Shown here piece after piece: positions 40,218-53,529 of a DNA stretch of 64,000 nucleotides. This DNA is from Dasyornis broadbenti (Eukaryota; Chordata; Aves; Passeriformes; Dasyornithidae). Under the pieces are notes generated by a model, which did no database searches, was not told the origin of the DNA, and saw only the letters and a list, made by a program, of their open reading frames with translations. Both the position numbers and the translations under genes were made by a program. The stretch is from contig VZRN01001116.1 in assembly GCA_013397935.1 (NCBI GenBank), positions 69,337 to 133,336 on the forward strand. The letters run 5' to 3'. Each line of letters opens with the position of its first letter. Within the stretch, counting starts at the first letter, position 1.

Positions 40218-42137
40218 GCTTTACTATGCAACCACGTGGATGTACTGGCATTAGTCTGAGGATTTGTAAAGTCATGCTGCGTGTGGTTTCTCTTTAAATA
40301 CTCCCGCAGTTTCTGTCGGAGGACACCTCAGGCATGTTCTGGGGACAGCCTGTCCCAGAGGGACGATCTGCATGGGCCGGGCAGTGCTCAGAGTCAAGTC
40401 CCCTGGCAGCTGCTGAGGCCAGCCTGAGCCCTGACCTCTGGCTCCAGGCTGGCTGTGGCTGGGCACTCTGAGTGTGCTGGGCACACTGGGAAGCGAGCAG
40501 GGTTAGTGAAACACCTGGGGAAGGAGGAGGAGGAGTGCTGCGCTCGCAAGGAGGGAGAGGCCAGGCACAGGGGTCATGGAGCAGGGGCACAGCGTTCCCA
40601 CTGCAGAGGTGCCTGGCTCTTGAATGAAAAGGTCACCCAGGGACTCATTGTCTTGAGGTAGTTTCACAAATCTCTCCTTCCTGAGGAACCCCTTCCTCTC
40701 AGCGTGTGGCTCCAGTCCCTCCAGAGCCCTCAGAAACCCAGTGTGGGCACAGCCTTTCACCTTCTTCCAGATTAGCTCAACTAAAAGCCGTGGGTGCCCA
40801 TGGGACAGTGCACAGGGGGTTTTCCAGGGTGTACCTGGTAGGTGACCAGCCCTGAGGCAGTCAGATGTTTCCATGATACTCTGTCTTGAATTAAATATTC
40901 TATGCCAGGTCACATTAATTAACATTCCATCTGTCATAACGCAGCAGGGGTAGTGAGCTGAGGTGGGGGGGAGGATAAACACTTTCCTATTCACTACCTG
41001 CTGTTAATTAGAAGAGAAATAATAAAAAAAAATTTTAAGGCTGCACTCTTTTTAAGGGTTGGTGAATCAGTGTTTTGTGATAACTCAGCTGCTTTGGGTG
41101 AATCTAAGGTCTCAACTATAGCCAAGATTAATCCAGAACTTTAGTCAATGAGTTCAGTGCATATTCTTGTCTTAATTACAGCCTGACAGTAGCCATGCTA
41201 TGTACAGCTCAGGACAAATGAACATCCAGGAGGCTCAGGGTTGGAGGCTTTTTCAGACACCATCTCAGATGTCTCCCTTTGAAATCTCACTTGCCCTATT
41301 TCCTCTCAGAGGAAAGTTTTGCTGGGAAGTTTGATAAAACTCCTTTGGTGTTTTTAGAGCTGTAGAGCTTTGAAATGTATGTGAACTTTCCTTTACAGAA
41401 CTTTTTCTTTTTTTTCCTTTTTCTTTCTCAGCTCAAACACACTCCACAATTGCTTGGCCTTGTTGTGTACCTGTTTGAGGTAGGTTAACTAGCATAATGA
41501 GAATATCGATGAGTTAACGTCTTGTCCTATTTTTTTTTAATGCAGCAAAATCCCATTTTCTCTTCTCAGATCACGTGTGCAGGAGTCACCACAGAGTTTG
41601 TTATTTTATCTTACTTTATGGATAAGTGTTTGTCCACACCATGGCAAGGAACAATACAACACATGAGAGCTCTGGTAGTGTAGGTGGCTGTGCATCAGGT
41701 TTGTCTGCCACCACAGCCACACCAGTTGTGAGTGTGGCTGTGATCCTGCCTCACATCAAGCCAACCAGGCACAGTTAGCTTGGGGACTGCTGAAGTTACT
41801 TGCTTTGCTCTTTGGCAGGGCTGTTTTTGTAGTTGTATCCAGCCAGCTTTGCTGCTATGCCTGCATTCCCAGCAGAAGCCCTTGCCAGTACGGAACAGTG
41901 GTATTCCCCCCCCTACAGAACACCCTGATGTAGACACCATGTGACTGAGCTCTAAGAGGACAGCTCTGACAAAGAGCTTGGTCCTGATAGTCTCTGTTGC
42001 TGAGATAATGGGATTTCCAAGATAGGGGGCTTGGGGAGAGAGTTTGCTTGTCTTTTGAATATAATGGCTGGACTTGGGTTTGGTATTGTTCCCAGTGAAA
42101 CACACTTTAAAGCAGAACTTTGTTTTTATCTTGACAG

Positions 42138-42154
42138 GTTTGTTTGTTTGTTTG
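42138..42154. repeat. (GTTT)n microsatellite
   Basis: Four units of gttt are present. Confidence 0.85.
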
Positions 42155-43403
42155 CAAATACGGAGCCTCTATCATCAGGTCTTCTGCAAATGAGTGTCTT
42201 AGTGAGATTAAAGGCCATCCACATAAAAAAGTTACCATCTGGTTTGTAAACCGCAGCTCAGGGATCAGAAGGGAACTTCCCTTGCATTTTGTCAGAGCTC
42301 CAAGTCATCTTCCTCTGGACTGGGTCACAGCTCTGAGCTGTAGCAGTCTTTGAATGCTTCAATAGAAATGGGCAAGAGTTCACATCTTAGTCAACAAATG
42401 TAAGGAGCTCTAAAAAGTAAATCAAGGTGAGCAAATTGCTTCTGTTGCATAGAGAACTTTGGTGCGGCCAGCGTCACTGTTACATACACAAATTAAATGC
42501 TATATGCATGAAAGGACATTCAACCACAGGCAGGAAAAATAAATGTTCAGAAGAAAACCCATGAGGTAGGCAGAGCAGGGCCCACAGAAGTGGATGCCCA
42601 GAGGTGGACAGCAGATGAAGAGCAGGGATGGACCTGTGGGAAGTCCAAGAGTGTTCTGGGTTTAGTCCCTTTCACTGTAATTGTAATTTTCTTGTGTGAC
42701 AGACCCCCTGGAGAAGAAAGGAAGTGACAAGACAAATGGCTACATTCATTTTCATAGGTTTGGGCACTGAAGGATGAAATCCAAATTGGCAGAGTCGTCG
42801 CTGTCTTTTAGTATTCCAGTGGGATGGGACACCAGTAGGAATTTTTACTCCTTACCAATTCCAACATGAAGCAGACTGACCAGGAAATACTTACCAGAGT
42901 GTGACTAAAATCAGAAGTGGACAAAGTGGTTCCATGTCTTCTTTGTGCTGCCCTGTGACTTGCCTGTTATCAGTCTGAGAGTTTGGGAGGGCGAGATGGA
43001 CATGCCTGTCCCGGACTGTGGTTGGCTCCGGACATGCCCTGCTGGCCCAACACTCCCTGCAAGTTCTGAGTGTGTCCTTGCCTGGTCAGGCTCACAGAAG
43101 GCAACTGAACACTAACAGGTGAATTTTGATCATTGGACAGGGCAAGATCCTAAAACACTGAGCAGTCTTCAACTCCTCTCTCAGCAAGACCCCCGTTTCA
43201 GGCAGGGAAGGAAACAATGTTCTTACACAGAGTGCAGGTGTAGGGCTCAGCTCTGCTTGTCGGCCGATTGTTGCTGTCCTAAACAATGCAATCATAGTCC
43301 CACTAACAGCCTTAATGGGAAAACATTCCTGCAATCAGGTTCCTGAGGGTTCCACTGGTAATCTTCCCTCTTCTACCCTGCCCTAGGTAAGACGTGCGAG
43401 AGT

Positions 43404-43446
43404 GGGGGTCTGTGTGTGCTCTGTGTGTGCTCTGTGTGTCTGTACA
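43404..43446. repeat. CTGTGTGTG-type simple repeat
   Basis: Three units of about 12 bases, each of the form tctgtgtgtgc, are present. It is a GT-rich microsatellite with interruptions. Confidence 0.85.
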
Positions 43447-46400
43447 CAGGAACAGGGACATCCTTTAGCTGTTCTGCCTCAAGTACCACCCTTCGGACAC
43501 AGAGAACACAACTGGAAGTTGAAGTCATGAGGGAAAGTGTCTTCACTCCAGCTGCCAGTGCCAACAACACTGGCAGATGGCTAGAAATAGTAAGCCTTCC
43601 AATAAGACCTGCTGTTTAAAACTTTAAATATTGTTACAATGTTACAAAATGGTGTTCAAATGTTACCACAAGGGTTGACAGGAACCTCTCTGTGTTCCCC
43701 TCCCACCTTTTCTTCCTGATCTTCAGTTTCGACTCTACCTCTGTGGTGCTGCTCCAGCCCTTTCTGATTTTATTTTATCCTCTTTGCACAAAGACTCTTT
43801 TCTTTTAGGACTTGTCCCTGTTCCCCGAACTATTTTTACCGGTTCCATCTCAGTCTCTTTCCCCTCTGACTCACTGCTGGGAATCCTCCCCTGGATCATT
43901 CCTCCTTTTCTCATCCCCACAGCATCACTCCTCCTCTGCTAGAGGTCAGAGCAGGAATCGCTTCTCAATTCCTGGCTATAAAAGAAGTGATATCTTGGAA
44001 ATCCTGTGCCTGAGGGCAGGTCGGGGACTGCTTCTTCCAGAAGCAGAGCAAACAGGCTTCTGCGGCTCTTGCAGGGTTTAGCCAAGGGGCCCGTCACTCG
44101 TGAGGTTTGTACACTGGAAGGGGAAGGGTCCTTACTGTTTCCGCTTGGTCCCCCTGCATTGTCCTTTGGATGTTCAACATCTGCCGAAGAGGACTGGGCA
44201 CTGGGTGGGAGCTGGGGTGCTTTTGATCCCTTTCTGACCCCTTGGCCAGAGACAAGCCACCAGCTCCTCCCTGGAGACGGCCACCTCCAAAGGCAAAACT
44301 CCATTTCTTGCTGCTGCCTCCCAATATCGCTCCTGCAGAAAGTTGTTCTCCTTGTCCTGTTAATAAATTTTTTAAGGCAATAAATCTTCACTTTTTTTAA
44401 TAATTCATTTTCATCTGACCAGATTCCAGATGGGTGTTTAGGCTCTCACTTTCTCCTGGGACCTTGTGGATGGCAAGGAGCCTGTAAACCACATGACAGC
44501 CCTGCCCTCAGCCTCCCGGCTGCCTGGGAACTGCCCCTATGGCTGGCTCGCTCTGGCTGCCTGTCAGTAGAGGCGTTCAGGGAAGCTGTGATTTTAAGAG
44601 CCGCATCCCTTCCCAATGCCATGCCTTTGGGGCTGTGCTCTCCCTCCCCCAAACCTTAGATTCCCTCTCTGCAGGATGTCGGCTGTCCTCCTTGTCGCCT
44701 CCCTTCAGTGGGATGGCTTCCTCTGCTCTTGCTGTGATAAGAGTTTGTTTTCTTCTCCAACATACCCTGGGCTAATACCACTCTCTGCATTTTTCTGCTT
44801 TGATACCTGCATTTATGTTCTGATTTCTTTCTCTCTCCTGGGGCCATACTGCTTTTCTTTTCTCACCCAAAGCAGCTCTGCAGTAAAGACAGGTATAACT
44901 AATAGCACTGGGCTTCGTCAATGAAGCAGAGTTCAATTTACCCTTTGCAGAGATCATACAGGCAAGAAACATCAGGCGAAGATTTATGTGGAACTGTTTG
45001 TCTGAATGGGTTTCCTACTTCCTTATTTCCATGGAGAGAGGAAGCTGCCAACATCTGCTCTGTGCCTGATACCACTTCCGATTCCATAAGTAGAAACTTT
45101 TCCCAAGAGAAAGGAGCAAGTAGTTTCCCAGGCTGGTGGGGTTTTTGGATCAGGGACTCTGCTTCCACCAGGGAGATGGATAGGTGCAGGGTGTGGGCTT
45201 GGTCTGCAGCTCCTGCCTGCACACAGCCTGCATGAGCAGTGGAAATCCTTTGCTTCAGGCATCTCAAACACCACCTGCTCTCCGAAGGGAAAGGGAGACA
45301 CACAGCTTGAAGTCAGCCTTCTCAGAGGGCATGAGGGCAGAGAAGCTCTTGTTCTGCATTTCCCATCCTCTCCAGAGAGAAACCCCACTGTTGCTTCCAT
45401 TGCTGTTGTTGTGCAGGGCTGATATGAGAGGTGATGCTTCTCTCTCCCAAACTGTGGCACTCTTATCTCCTGAGGGACAAAGTGCAGCTGCTGGAGGACA
45501 GGCAGCATGTCCACAGCAGGCTCTCTGCTGCTGGCACTGAAGGGTTTGGTGCTGAAGGAAGACTCCAGTGAGCCTCAGACCTACAGCGGCTCTTTTACAC
45601 CCAGGCTTCAGCTAGAGAGAAATCCAGTTTTCTGCCTGAAGGTTATGTGGTTTATGGCTTTTAGAATGTGTTCTAAAGCTCTTATGTGTCAACCTGCATG
45701 GCAATGGCAGCATCCCAGCATTTTAATGTGCTGATACTCCTGCCTTCAGATTGAAGGGGATGTTGAAACTAATGAAAAATAGTCTGATTTTATACTAGAC
45801 CTGTAACAAAATAATTTGAGGGGAATGTGTTAACTTTTGTTTTATTTAACTTTGCCAACTTTCAAGTCAGCTCTCAAGCACCCAGAAGGTTTTAGAAAAT
45901 GTTTAATCTAACTCAGACAATTTCCTGAACTCCCTAACAGGACCACCCCATTTTCTGAAACACTGCCAAAAGGCCTCCGTTACTCACAGGCTCCAGCGTG
46001 CTGCTCTTTCACAACTCCTTGCTGTCCTCTCACCCTGCTCTCGAGCCGTTGTGTGTGCCTTAATATAGCCCAGAAAGAGGAACCTCCCAGATCTCGCTCT
46101 CCATGCCTGATGGAGCAAATGTGGCTGACAGAGCTGGGGTGCCTGGCGAGCACTCAGTTGCATCCAGGCTGTGCATGGGGTAAGCGTGGACACCCAGCCT
46201 GCTTGCCTTAGTCTGCCGCTCCAGGTGTGCTTTGTCCACCCTTCCAAGCCCCCCTGCCTGTGGCGTGAGCCTCTGAGCTGGGTGTCTGTCCCTAGAGAGC
46301 CAAGGGACACTCCCTGTTGTGGCCCTGCAGGACAGTGCTGTAGCCTTTCTTCACCCTGGCTCACACACTGGGTTTGCTGTCCTGATGCCTCTGATCCTCC

Positions 46401-46943
46401 CTGCCTGTGCTTGGCAAAAAGCAACAGGGGCTGTTTCTCACGGTCACAGGACAGAGGTGATGGTGAGCACCAACTCTCTTCTCTCACCTCTGCACACTGA
46501 GTCTCTATAGCCGTATGCATAGGGGCACATGCAAGGAGGCCAGAGCCCTCAAAGATGCATCTTTCAGACTATAAAAATTATTTATTTTTCCAGCAGAGCC
46601 AGAGCATAGCACACTTTTAACAAAGCTGCAGCAAACTGGGGTTTTAGTCACTCCCTCACTGAGAGATGCTGGCAGTTTAGGGACTTACCATCATGTGATA
46701 AAAGTTTGCTCCTGAAACTTAGTTTCCTGCTCTTCTCCTGTGCTTCCCGCTGTTGTCCACCCACACTGTTGGCTCCAAATAAGGGCAGTGAGCTCCCTAG
46801 AGCTCTCCACCACCTACTCATCACCCTGCTGTCCTTCCTCCCCTGCCTACTTGCCCTGTCCTCTCCTGGTCACAGAGGAAGTGGGATGACAAGAAAAACT
46901 GGTTCAGCTTTTCCAGGGACTTCTGGAGGAATTTGTTCTCTCT

Positions 46944-46984
46944 CCCTGGACCTGGACCTGGACCTGGACTTGGACCTGGACCTG
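46944..46984. repeat. (CCTGGA)n hexanucleotide array
   Basis: About seven units of cctgga occur with one variant (cttgga). Frames through it read as alternating two-residue repeats (Leu-Asp on plus, Arg-Ser on minus), which are artefacts of the period. Confidence 0.95.
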
Positions 46985-47898
46985 ACTGACTCATCTTTAG
47001 GATCCTTCCTGGGAAAGGTGTTATGCATCCACAAATCCAAATGAAATAAAAAGCTGGGGGGAAGAGGATAAAGACAGCAGTAAGAAAAGTGATGAATTAA
47101 GCTGCTAAGGTCTGTAGCTTCTTGCTGGTTAAAATTGTCACAGAACTCACCAGAAGCCATCCGAAGTGCTGGGGTCAGAGCTTGCCTCGCAGCATAGCCC
47201 TGCTGTGGGATGCTCAGTCCCAGCATGTGCAGGAAGCTGGTGGTGTTCCCAGCTCCCTGGGCAGGGCTGGAAGAAGTGATGAAATTTTCAGAGCTCAGGG
47301 CTTTCCTCTCTTCTCCCACAGGAAGCATCTTTGCTGCAGGTGGGACACTGCCAGTAGGGAACAGTAATTTTGTGAAGACAAAATATTGCCAAGGGCAGGG
47401 GCTTTCCTGGAGGCAGAGCCATCTGGGAATGGCAGGCCTGGGATCCACAAACTCATGATGGATGGCTTTCCTTGGGTCTTGTAGGTGACATGCAGCTCTT
47501 AGGAGGCTAAACCTCCTGCGTCCACTCACTGGAAGTCTCTGCTGTGCTCGTGATGGCACACAGGGTCTTCCACAGCTTCAGAGTCAAGGAGTTATTGCTC
47601 AGATATAATTTCCCTATCCTTCACGGAATTATTGCAGCAGGAAGAGGATTAACAGGTATGCAAATCACAGTGGAGGTGGGGGGAGAGCTATGCTAAAAAA
47701 TTAATAAATGCCACGGTGGTATTGCTGTTCAAGTTCTCCTCTGCCTTTTTAGGAAAACTAATGTGTTTGCAGGGTGACTGCAAGCCTGATGGGAAGAGGG
47801 AGCCAAGAGCCAACCTTCTCCCTCCTGGCTCCTGCTCTGGGTCAGGTAACAGGATCTCCTGCACAGCTGGGGCTGGGAACAAGCAGCCAGCACCCCCT

Positions 47899-47932
47899 AT
47901 ACACACACACACACTCACTCACTCACAGACTG
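47899..47932. repeat. (AC)n and (ACTC)n microsatellite
   Basis: The run atacacacacacacac is followed directly by actcactcactcac. Confidence 0.93.
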
Positions 47933-48523
47933 CGCAGAACTGCAGCGTGCCCTGCTCAGATGCTCGGGACTGCTGCATGCCGAGGAGGGCTGGTGGCAAA
48001 TGATGGCAGGAGCACAGCTAAAGCTGCCTGTTAAGCCAAGTGAGCGAGGGAAGGCACTCGCCAGAGTGTCTGTCTCTGCTGGGGCTGACTGTGCTCCCTG
48101 ACACGCTGGGCTGCGTTGAGACTTCGTGTCATGCTGCAGCCACACGGCACAGCCTGCTCCTGCCGTCTGGCTGTCATCTGCCGGTGGCCGGCAGGGCCAG
48201 GCAGCAGCCCCGGCTGAGCAGGCAGCTGAGTCCCTCCTTCAATCTTGGTACTTCCCCAGTCTCCCTGTCCCTGCTGCCTGCCCAGGTCTGATTCAAACGG
48301 GAGGCAGCACATCTGCAGCCCCACCTCACCTACCCCAAGAGAGCACAGAGAGTTGCAGAGGGTGGCTAATGGCAAGCCAGAGTAATTCAAATAAGTCCCT
48401 TAGTGCCCAATCTCAATTTCTAAATAAGCCTGCTTTAAATTACATTGATTTATGATTCACATATTTTTATTTGATCAGTCAGTGGTGCTGCAAACCTTCA
48501 GGCACTTTAGGTGTTTCTAATCT

Positions 48524-48543
48524 CTCCATCCTGTTGGATGGAG
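48524..48543. repeat. Hairpin, 8-base stem and 4-base loop
   Basis: ctccatcc (48524-48531) pairs with ggatggag (48536-48543) across tgtt. Confidence 0.8.
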
Positions 48544-48671
48544 TCACGGCTTGCAAAAGGCTCATTTTTAACCCCTGAATCCACCAACCACTCAGCCAGA
48601 ACTGGCCAGAAACCTGTCTCCTGTCCTCTTCTTACTGGGGCTGCCTCTTTTCCTGGCTCTTGCACATCATG

Positions 48672-48740
48672 GTGTCCTGGTGTGATCATAGCATGGATTA
48701 TCCAGCATCTCTGGGGTCTCCTGCTGTCACACCAGGACAC
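48672..48740. repeat. Inverted repeat, 14-base perfect arms, 41-base spacer
   Basis: gtgtcctggtgtga (48672-48685) is exactly complementary to tcacaccaggacac (48727-48740). The full hairpin would be 69 bases, which overlaps the size of a microRNA precursor or a tiny foldback element. The stem does not clearly continue into the spacer, and I recognise no known family. Confidence 0.8.
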
Positions 48741-49085
48741 TCAACAAGAAAGCGGGGTCAGGATATTTTGGACATTGGTTGTGACAGTCCACATCTCTGG
48801 GAGTTTACATTTTAACATTTGTACCAGGAAATCAGCTCTCTCAGTGTCACCGGGTTAGACAAATACCTGATAAAGAAATAAACCTGTCAAATAAATTTAC
48901 TTCACAAAGGACCAAGCCCCGCAGAAGTCTCTGTTGTGTATTTTTAAAACTGCCTCACGCCTTCACAAACACACTGCCTGGGATACTGCATTCCTGTGGA
49001 CTTGGGAGCCACTGGCAGCAGAAGAGGGACTGTCCTTGGGGCTGTTTCGCTGTGATTCAGCACCAGCTGCTGAGCAGACCTGCTC

Positions 49086-49138
49086 TGCTGCTGCTCCTCC
49101 TCCTCCTCCACATCCTCATCCTCATCCTCCTCCTCCAG
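49086..49138. repeat. Imperfect (TCC)n/(TCATCC)n array
   Basis: ctgctgctcctcctcctcct passes into catcctcatcctcatcctcc. On the minus strand it yields a Glu/Asp-rich frame, which I judge artefactual. Confidence 0.93.
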
Positions 49139-51198
49139 CACTGGCTGGGTGAGGGATGAGGCTGACTCACCTTGTTCTGCCTCCAAAGCAAAGCTGAGGG
49201 CCCCATGGAGCACCAAGTTACCACAGGTGAAGTGAAAGCAAACACTGAGCAAGAAAGGCTTTAACGCTGTTAGAAACTTGGTGGGATGATCGAAGCTCTG
49301 GCAAGTCAAATGCAGGCTGAGCTTGAAGCTGTGTTTTTTGAGGCGATCTGCAGCTGTAGAAATCAGCCTGGGAAAGGGCTCTCCAGATTCCCCCAGCCTG
49401 AACTGCCTGTGCCACATCTCCTGCTGTGCTCACAAGATAGGCTGAGAGTGCTTGGGCGGCAGTGGGCTCCTTCCCTCCTGAGAGCTCTTGTTTACTATTA
49501 AATAACCTTGAAGACGGAGACGCTGCTTTGTGTCCGCAGAGCCGTGCGCTGGTCTGAGCCGCTGGTTTCTCCGGAATAACACACCCTCCCTTCTCTAGTG
49601 TTTCCCAGCACACAGAGCTGCTGCTTCCCGCTACCCAGGGCCCTGACTCCCAGACTTACTAAGCACCTTTTTGCTGCAGCATATTTGCATCTCTTTGTTG
49701 ATTTTGCTAATCAAGCTCACTCCTGAGCCTTTGAAAACAGCAGTACTCAAAGGCACTCTGTCTGTTTGGGCATGGCAGCCATTTCAGGAGTGGTAACCCC
49801 TTGGGGCCCAGGCACGTTTTGGCACTAGGCTGTAAAAGGCTGTTTTGGGAGCACCAGCTGGTGGATGGGCAGAGCACCCCGTTTTCGGCGGCACAGGTTT
49901 ACCCAATTTTCTGAGCCAAGGTAATGCCACACTGCCACCAAAAGGGCAACACTTCCCTGCCTGTCCCTGACCCCTTGCCCTGCTCCCAGACCCAGGCAGC
50001 ACTGCCTCCTCCCCTTGCAGGGACTGGGTGATCTCCCACCCTGTTCCCTCCCACCCTGAGGGGCTTCTGGGTCTGGCTTCTGCTGATTTGGTGAGTGCAA
50101 CCAGCCCATGTAGGGACATTCCCAACCACTGCCCTGTGCTGAGCTGGCCCTGCAGGGAGGTGCCTCACATCCCCAGGTGCTCACAGCAGCCAGTGGGTAG
50201 CACAGGTAGGGTCCCTGGGCTGGGGAAGCTGAGTTGTCCAGGGCAGCCAGGCAGCTACAAAGCCACCCTCATGACACAGAGCTAGCAGACAGAAGGATGA
50301 AGTATTCTGGAAACCCAGATCCATCCCTTGCTTAACTCTGCCCATGGGTTGGCCCAACTCAGAAGGAAGAATTACATTTGTGTAGACTGGCAGGTCACAC
50401 AGATACTTAAAAGTGATATTTACCCTGAGATGCCATGGACTGGGGAGATAAGACACCCAGGTTCAAACTGTTTGTTTCAGTTCCCTCAGTGCTTTATGCC
50501 ATCAGTTTCAGCATCTCAGCAAGGGAGCCCAAGCCCAGCCCCACTGAGTGGTTGAACAACAAATGCCCATTGGATTCCTGAGGTGGTGAGGAACTTCTCC
50601 TCAGCAAGCACTCGCAGACCACTGACACAACACGTGGCAGTGGCAGCCCAGGTCTCCCCAGCCCCAGTGCTGGGCTCTGTGCTTACCAGCAGTCGTGTGA
50701 GAGCAGCCAGGCCAGGCTGTCACAGAAGAGTCCCTTCGGCACACGTTGGCTCCAGCGCTGCACTTGCATACTGTGTTTGCCAAGGGTTATTAGTGTTGAT
50801 CAGCTGTTAAATAATCTGCCCTTTTCATTTCAGGAGGCCTGTCAGGACTTGCCTTCACACAGTCTTTACTTAAACAGGAGCTTTATGGCATATTGGAAAA
50901 GGGTTTTCATTAGGTAGCCTTTTCCTTGAAATTTCGACAGCTACAAATACTAAACACTGTCTCTGACATCATGAGCATCTGCCAGATGTGCTGCCTAACC
51001 TTCTACATCCTCAGTGTGTGGAAAAGCCTGAAGCCACAGAGCAGTGGAAATCGGGCTGCAGTCCCACTGGCACTCCTCACTGTGCCAGGGAAAGACCCAA
51101 GACAGGAGATGAAGATAAAGGCAGATCCCACATCAGAAAATTGAATTATCCCCTCTTGGAGAAGGGCTCTGTGAGCTTGCTGTACACAGGTTTTAAAA

Positions 51199-51221
51199 AC
51201 CTCACCTCACCTCACCTCACC
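51199..51221. repeat. (CTCAC)n pentanucleotide repeat
   Basis: Four perfect units of ctcac follow ttaaaaac. Confidence 0.9.
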
Positions 51222-52289
51222 CTGTGCTGCACCTGCAGGGATACAGTCTTTGGGGTGACTTATGGTTGTGTTTCAGCATCCTTGGTTTTATCTGTGTCTC
51301 TTAAGGGCCCTAACCCCCATTACCAGAATTAATTAATTAGCCAGAAACAGGAGCTCCAGAGCCTGGGGAGGCTGGGAGCACAGGCCAGTGGTTCAAAGGG
51401 GGTGGCTTGTGACTCACAAGGAAACTGCAGGATGGGGTAAGAACCACATTTCGTGGTTAGGCAATACCGTCAAAGGCCTCTGGAAAGTCAGGTCAGGAAA
51501 AAACCTCACTTCAGAACTGAGGGGAACTGCAATAACCAGCTGGTTGCACGCATGTAATTATGCCCACTACCCTACAAATTTTTAAAAGAGCAAGAAAGGA
51601 ATGAAAAATATGGATGTGGTAGTAGGGGTCTGAGGAGGGGATTGCTATGCATACTGGATAGTCTTGAATAGCCCAGCAGAAACAGGTTGTGCTGCTTTGC
51701 AGGCAGAGGACCCTTGCTGTTACCAGCAGGTGAACTGAAACACCTGCCTGCAGGATGGCCCCACATCCACCATCTCCCATTCCTCCCACCTGCAGGTTCT
51801 CAGTGCCTGTTGAACTCCAAGGGCTTTTCACCATGGTTCCTTCAGCATGGGGGAAGAAACCCACAGTGCCTGGAGAGTTTTCTGCCTGCTGCCCACCTGC
51901 CATGCTGGGGGCAGAGCTCTGCCCTCCTCCCACCAGGGCTGAGCTAAAGCTGGTGTCTCGCTGGTACCTCCAGGTGGGACCTGCCTGCTGGCAGAGAACA
52001 GGGGGAGCAGGGAGGTCCCTGCAGAGCCGAGATGGCCACGTTTTCCTCAGCTATGCCCAGTGAGATGAGAGGATGGCAGTGGGTATCTCCACAAGATCAG
52101 TCTTCACTTCCTCTCCCACCACTCCTCTGGGGAGAAGAAACAAAAGCAACTGTGAAAACCAACCAATTTGCCTGTAACGAACCATAAAACAGGGGATCAG
52201 CTCTCCACCTCTGGCTCACCTCGCCAGCACAGTGACTTGGCTGTGCCTTGCTGGTGCTGCCTGCGTTACGGTCATCAGGCAACAAAGCC

Positions 52290-52660
52290 AGCATTTAGAA
52301 TTGATTAATTGATTTGTACATTAAATAGGTATTTGTGCTCGATTATTGGCAGGTTTGTTAATGGATTACTATTTAAACAATTGTGATATTTTAAATTACA
52401 CGTTATTTTATAGATGCACATTTACTTAAAAAAAGAGCGCCCCTTGCATCTCTTAACATATTAAAAAGAAAATAAAACATTCAGGCTGTTATAATGCACA
52501 ATGTGGCATTACTCTGGGTGCTTCCTAAGCTAGGGAAATCTTATTTGTTTAATAATAAGTTACTATGAATATGCAAATCTGCATCAGTGCAGTACCTCAC
52601 TGCTGTCACTATTAATGAGTTGCAAATTAATGTGACAACAAAAGGAAAATCTATTTAGTG
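52290..52660. promoter_or_regulatory. Candidate enhancer-like conserved non-coding element
   Basis: About 370 bases are strongly AT-rich against GC-richer flanks. They are non-repetitive and rich in homeodomain cores (gattaattgattt, attaatgag, gcaaattaatg), with a perfect POU octamer ATGCAAAT at 52571-52578. Such clusters are typical of developmental enhancers, but conservation and activity are unproven. Confidence 0.35.
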
Positions 52661-53529
52661 ACAGATTTGCGGTTCATACCTGGCTCAAGAGAGCAACCAT
52701 CTACAGTCACGTCAGTCTGCTGGAGGAAAATGTGCTCGTGGCGTGGACTAGGCTTTCTTCAGGACTGGCAAACCAGAAAGGAGCAATGGCTCTCTTCACC
52801 CCAAGGGCAGAAGGCAGTGCTGCTCCTAATGATCCATCAGACTTAACTTGCAGGAAAATAGGAATATCCCCTTCACTGTGCAGTCAGGGGGAGCACATGC
52901 AAAACACACTAATGGGTGAAATGCAGAACTAGCAAGACTGATGCAGGTGGACATCATGGTGGGGTACTTAGAACTTCATCTTCTTCAGATCTCTTTGGGG
53001 ATTTTTGTCCCTGACATCCCTCCAAGTGAAACTTGTTGATTTCCTATCACCTTCTGCTGCTCATCCTTGTAGCAGAAATGCAATGGTGAATGAGCACACT
53101 GAGAAAAGATTTAATTTGAGTCTCCACAATTATGGATTCAACTTTTCCGTCTTGTGTGGTGGTGCCAAGCACTCTCCTACCAACACTGGACTCATACTGA
53201 AATGACAGTATGTTCTGCAAACAACTGTTTTTCCAATTACTTTGGATCTGTGCAAGTTTAAAGTAATAATGTGTGCCTTTTCCCTGTGCAAACTGATGAT
53301 GCTGAATGTTGACCAGCAGCCTCACAGAGCCTGAGAATGGCAGCTGCCTGCATTTACCACTCTCTGACACCTTGTTCGTATTAGTGCACAAATGATAGGT
53401 GTCATCTATAGTTTCATTACTTAGCACAGAAATGAAGGGAGGAGCCAGCTTCAAACTTTTTTGATTCGTGGAGTGAGCTTGGCCCCTGGGAGCAGTTTTT
53501 AAAATAATTTCCATTCTGCTCCTGCAAAC

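Larger units (their letters stand above)
33241..46943. other. Intergenic sequence, no gene supported
   Basis: The left part (about 33440-34260) is C-rich, and frames stay open on both strands, including the longest of the window, 244 codons at 33453-34187 on plus. Its translation is Cys/Pro/Ser/Thr-rich, lacks a domain and coexists with a 162-codon antisense frame, so composition is the simplest explanation. The rest is unique sequence with a MIR-like piece near 37.7 kb and scattered microsatellites. Confidence 0.6.
46985..53529. other. Intergenic sequence, no gene seen
   Basis: Mostly unique, with two hairpins near 48.5-48.7 kb, simple repeats and the AT-rich candidate element at 52290-52660. 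A 229-codon minus-strand frame (47559-46870) exists only because it reads through the hexanucleotide array and has no family resemblance. Confidence 0.6.

Noticed and set aside
48944..49417. 157-codon minus-strand frame with an acidic Glu/Asp run
   Set aside because: The acidic run is a translated TCC/TCATCC simple repeat, and the rest has no recognisable domain.
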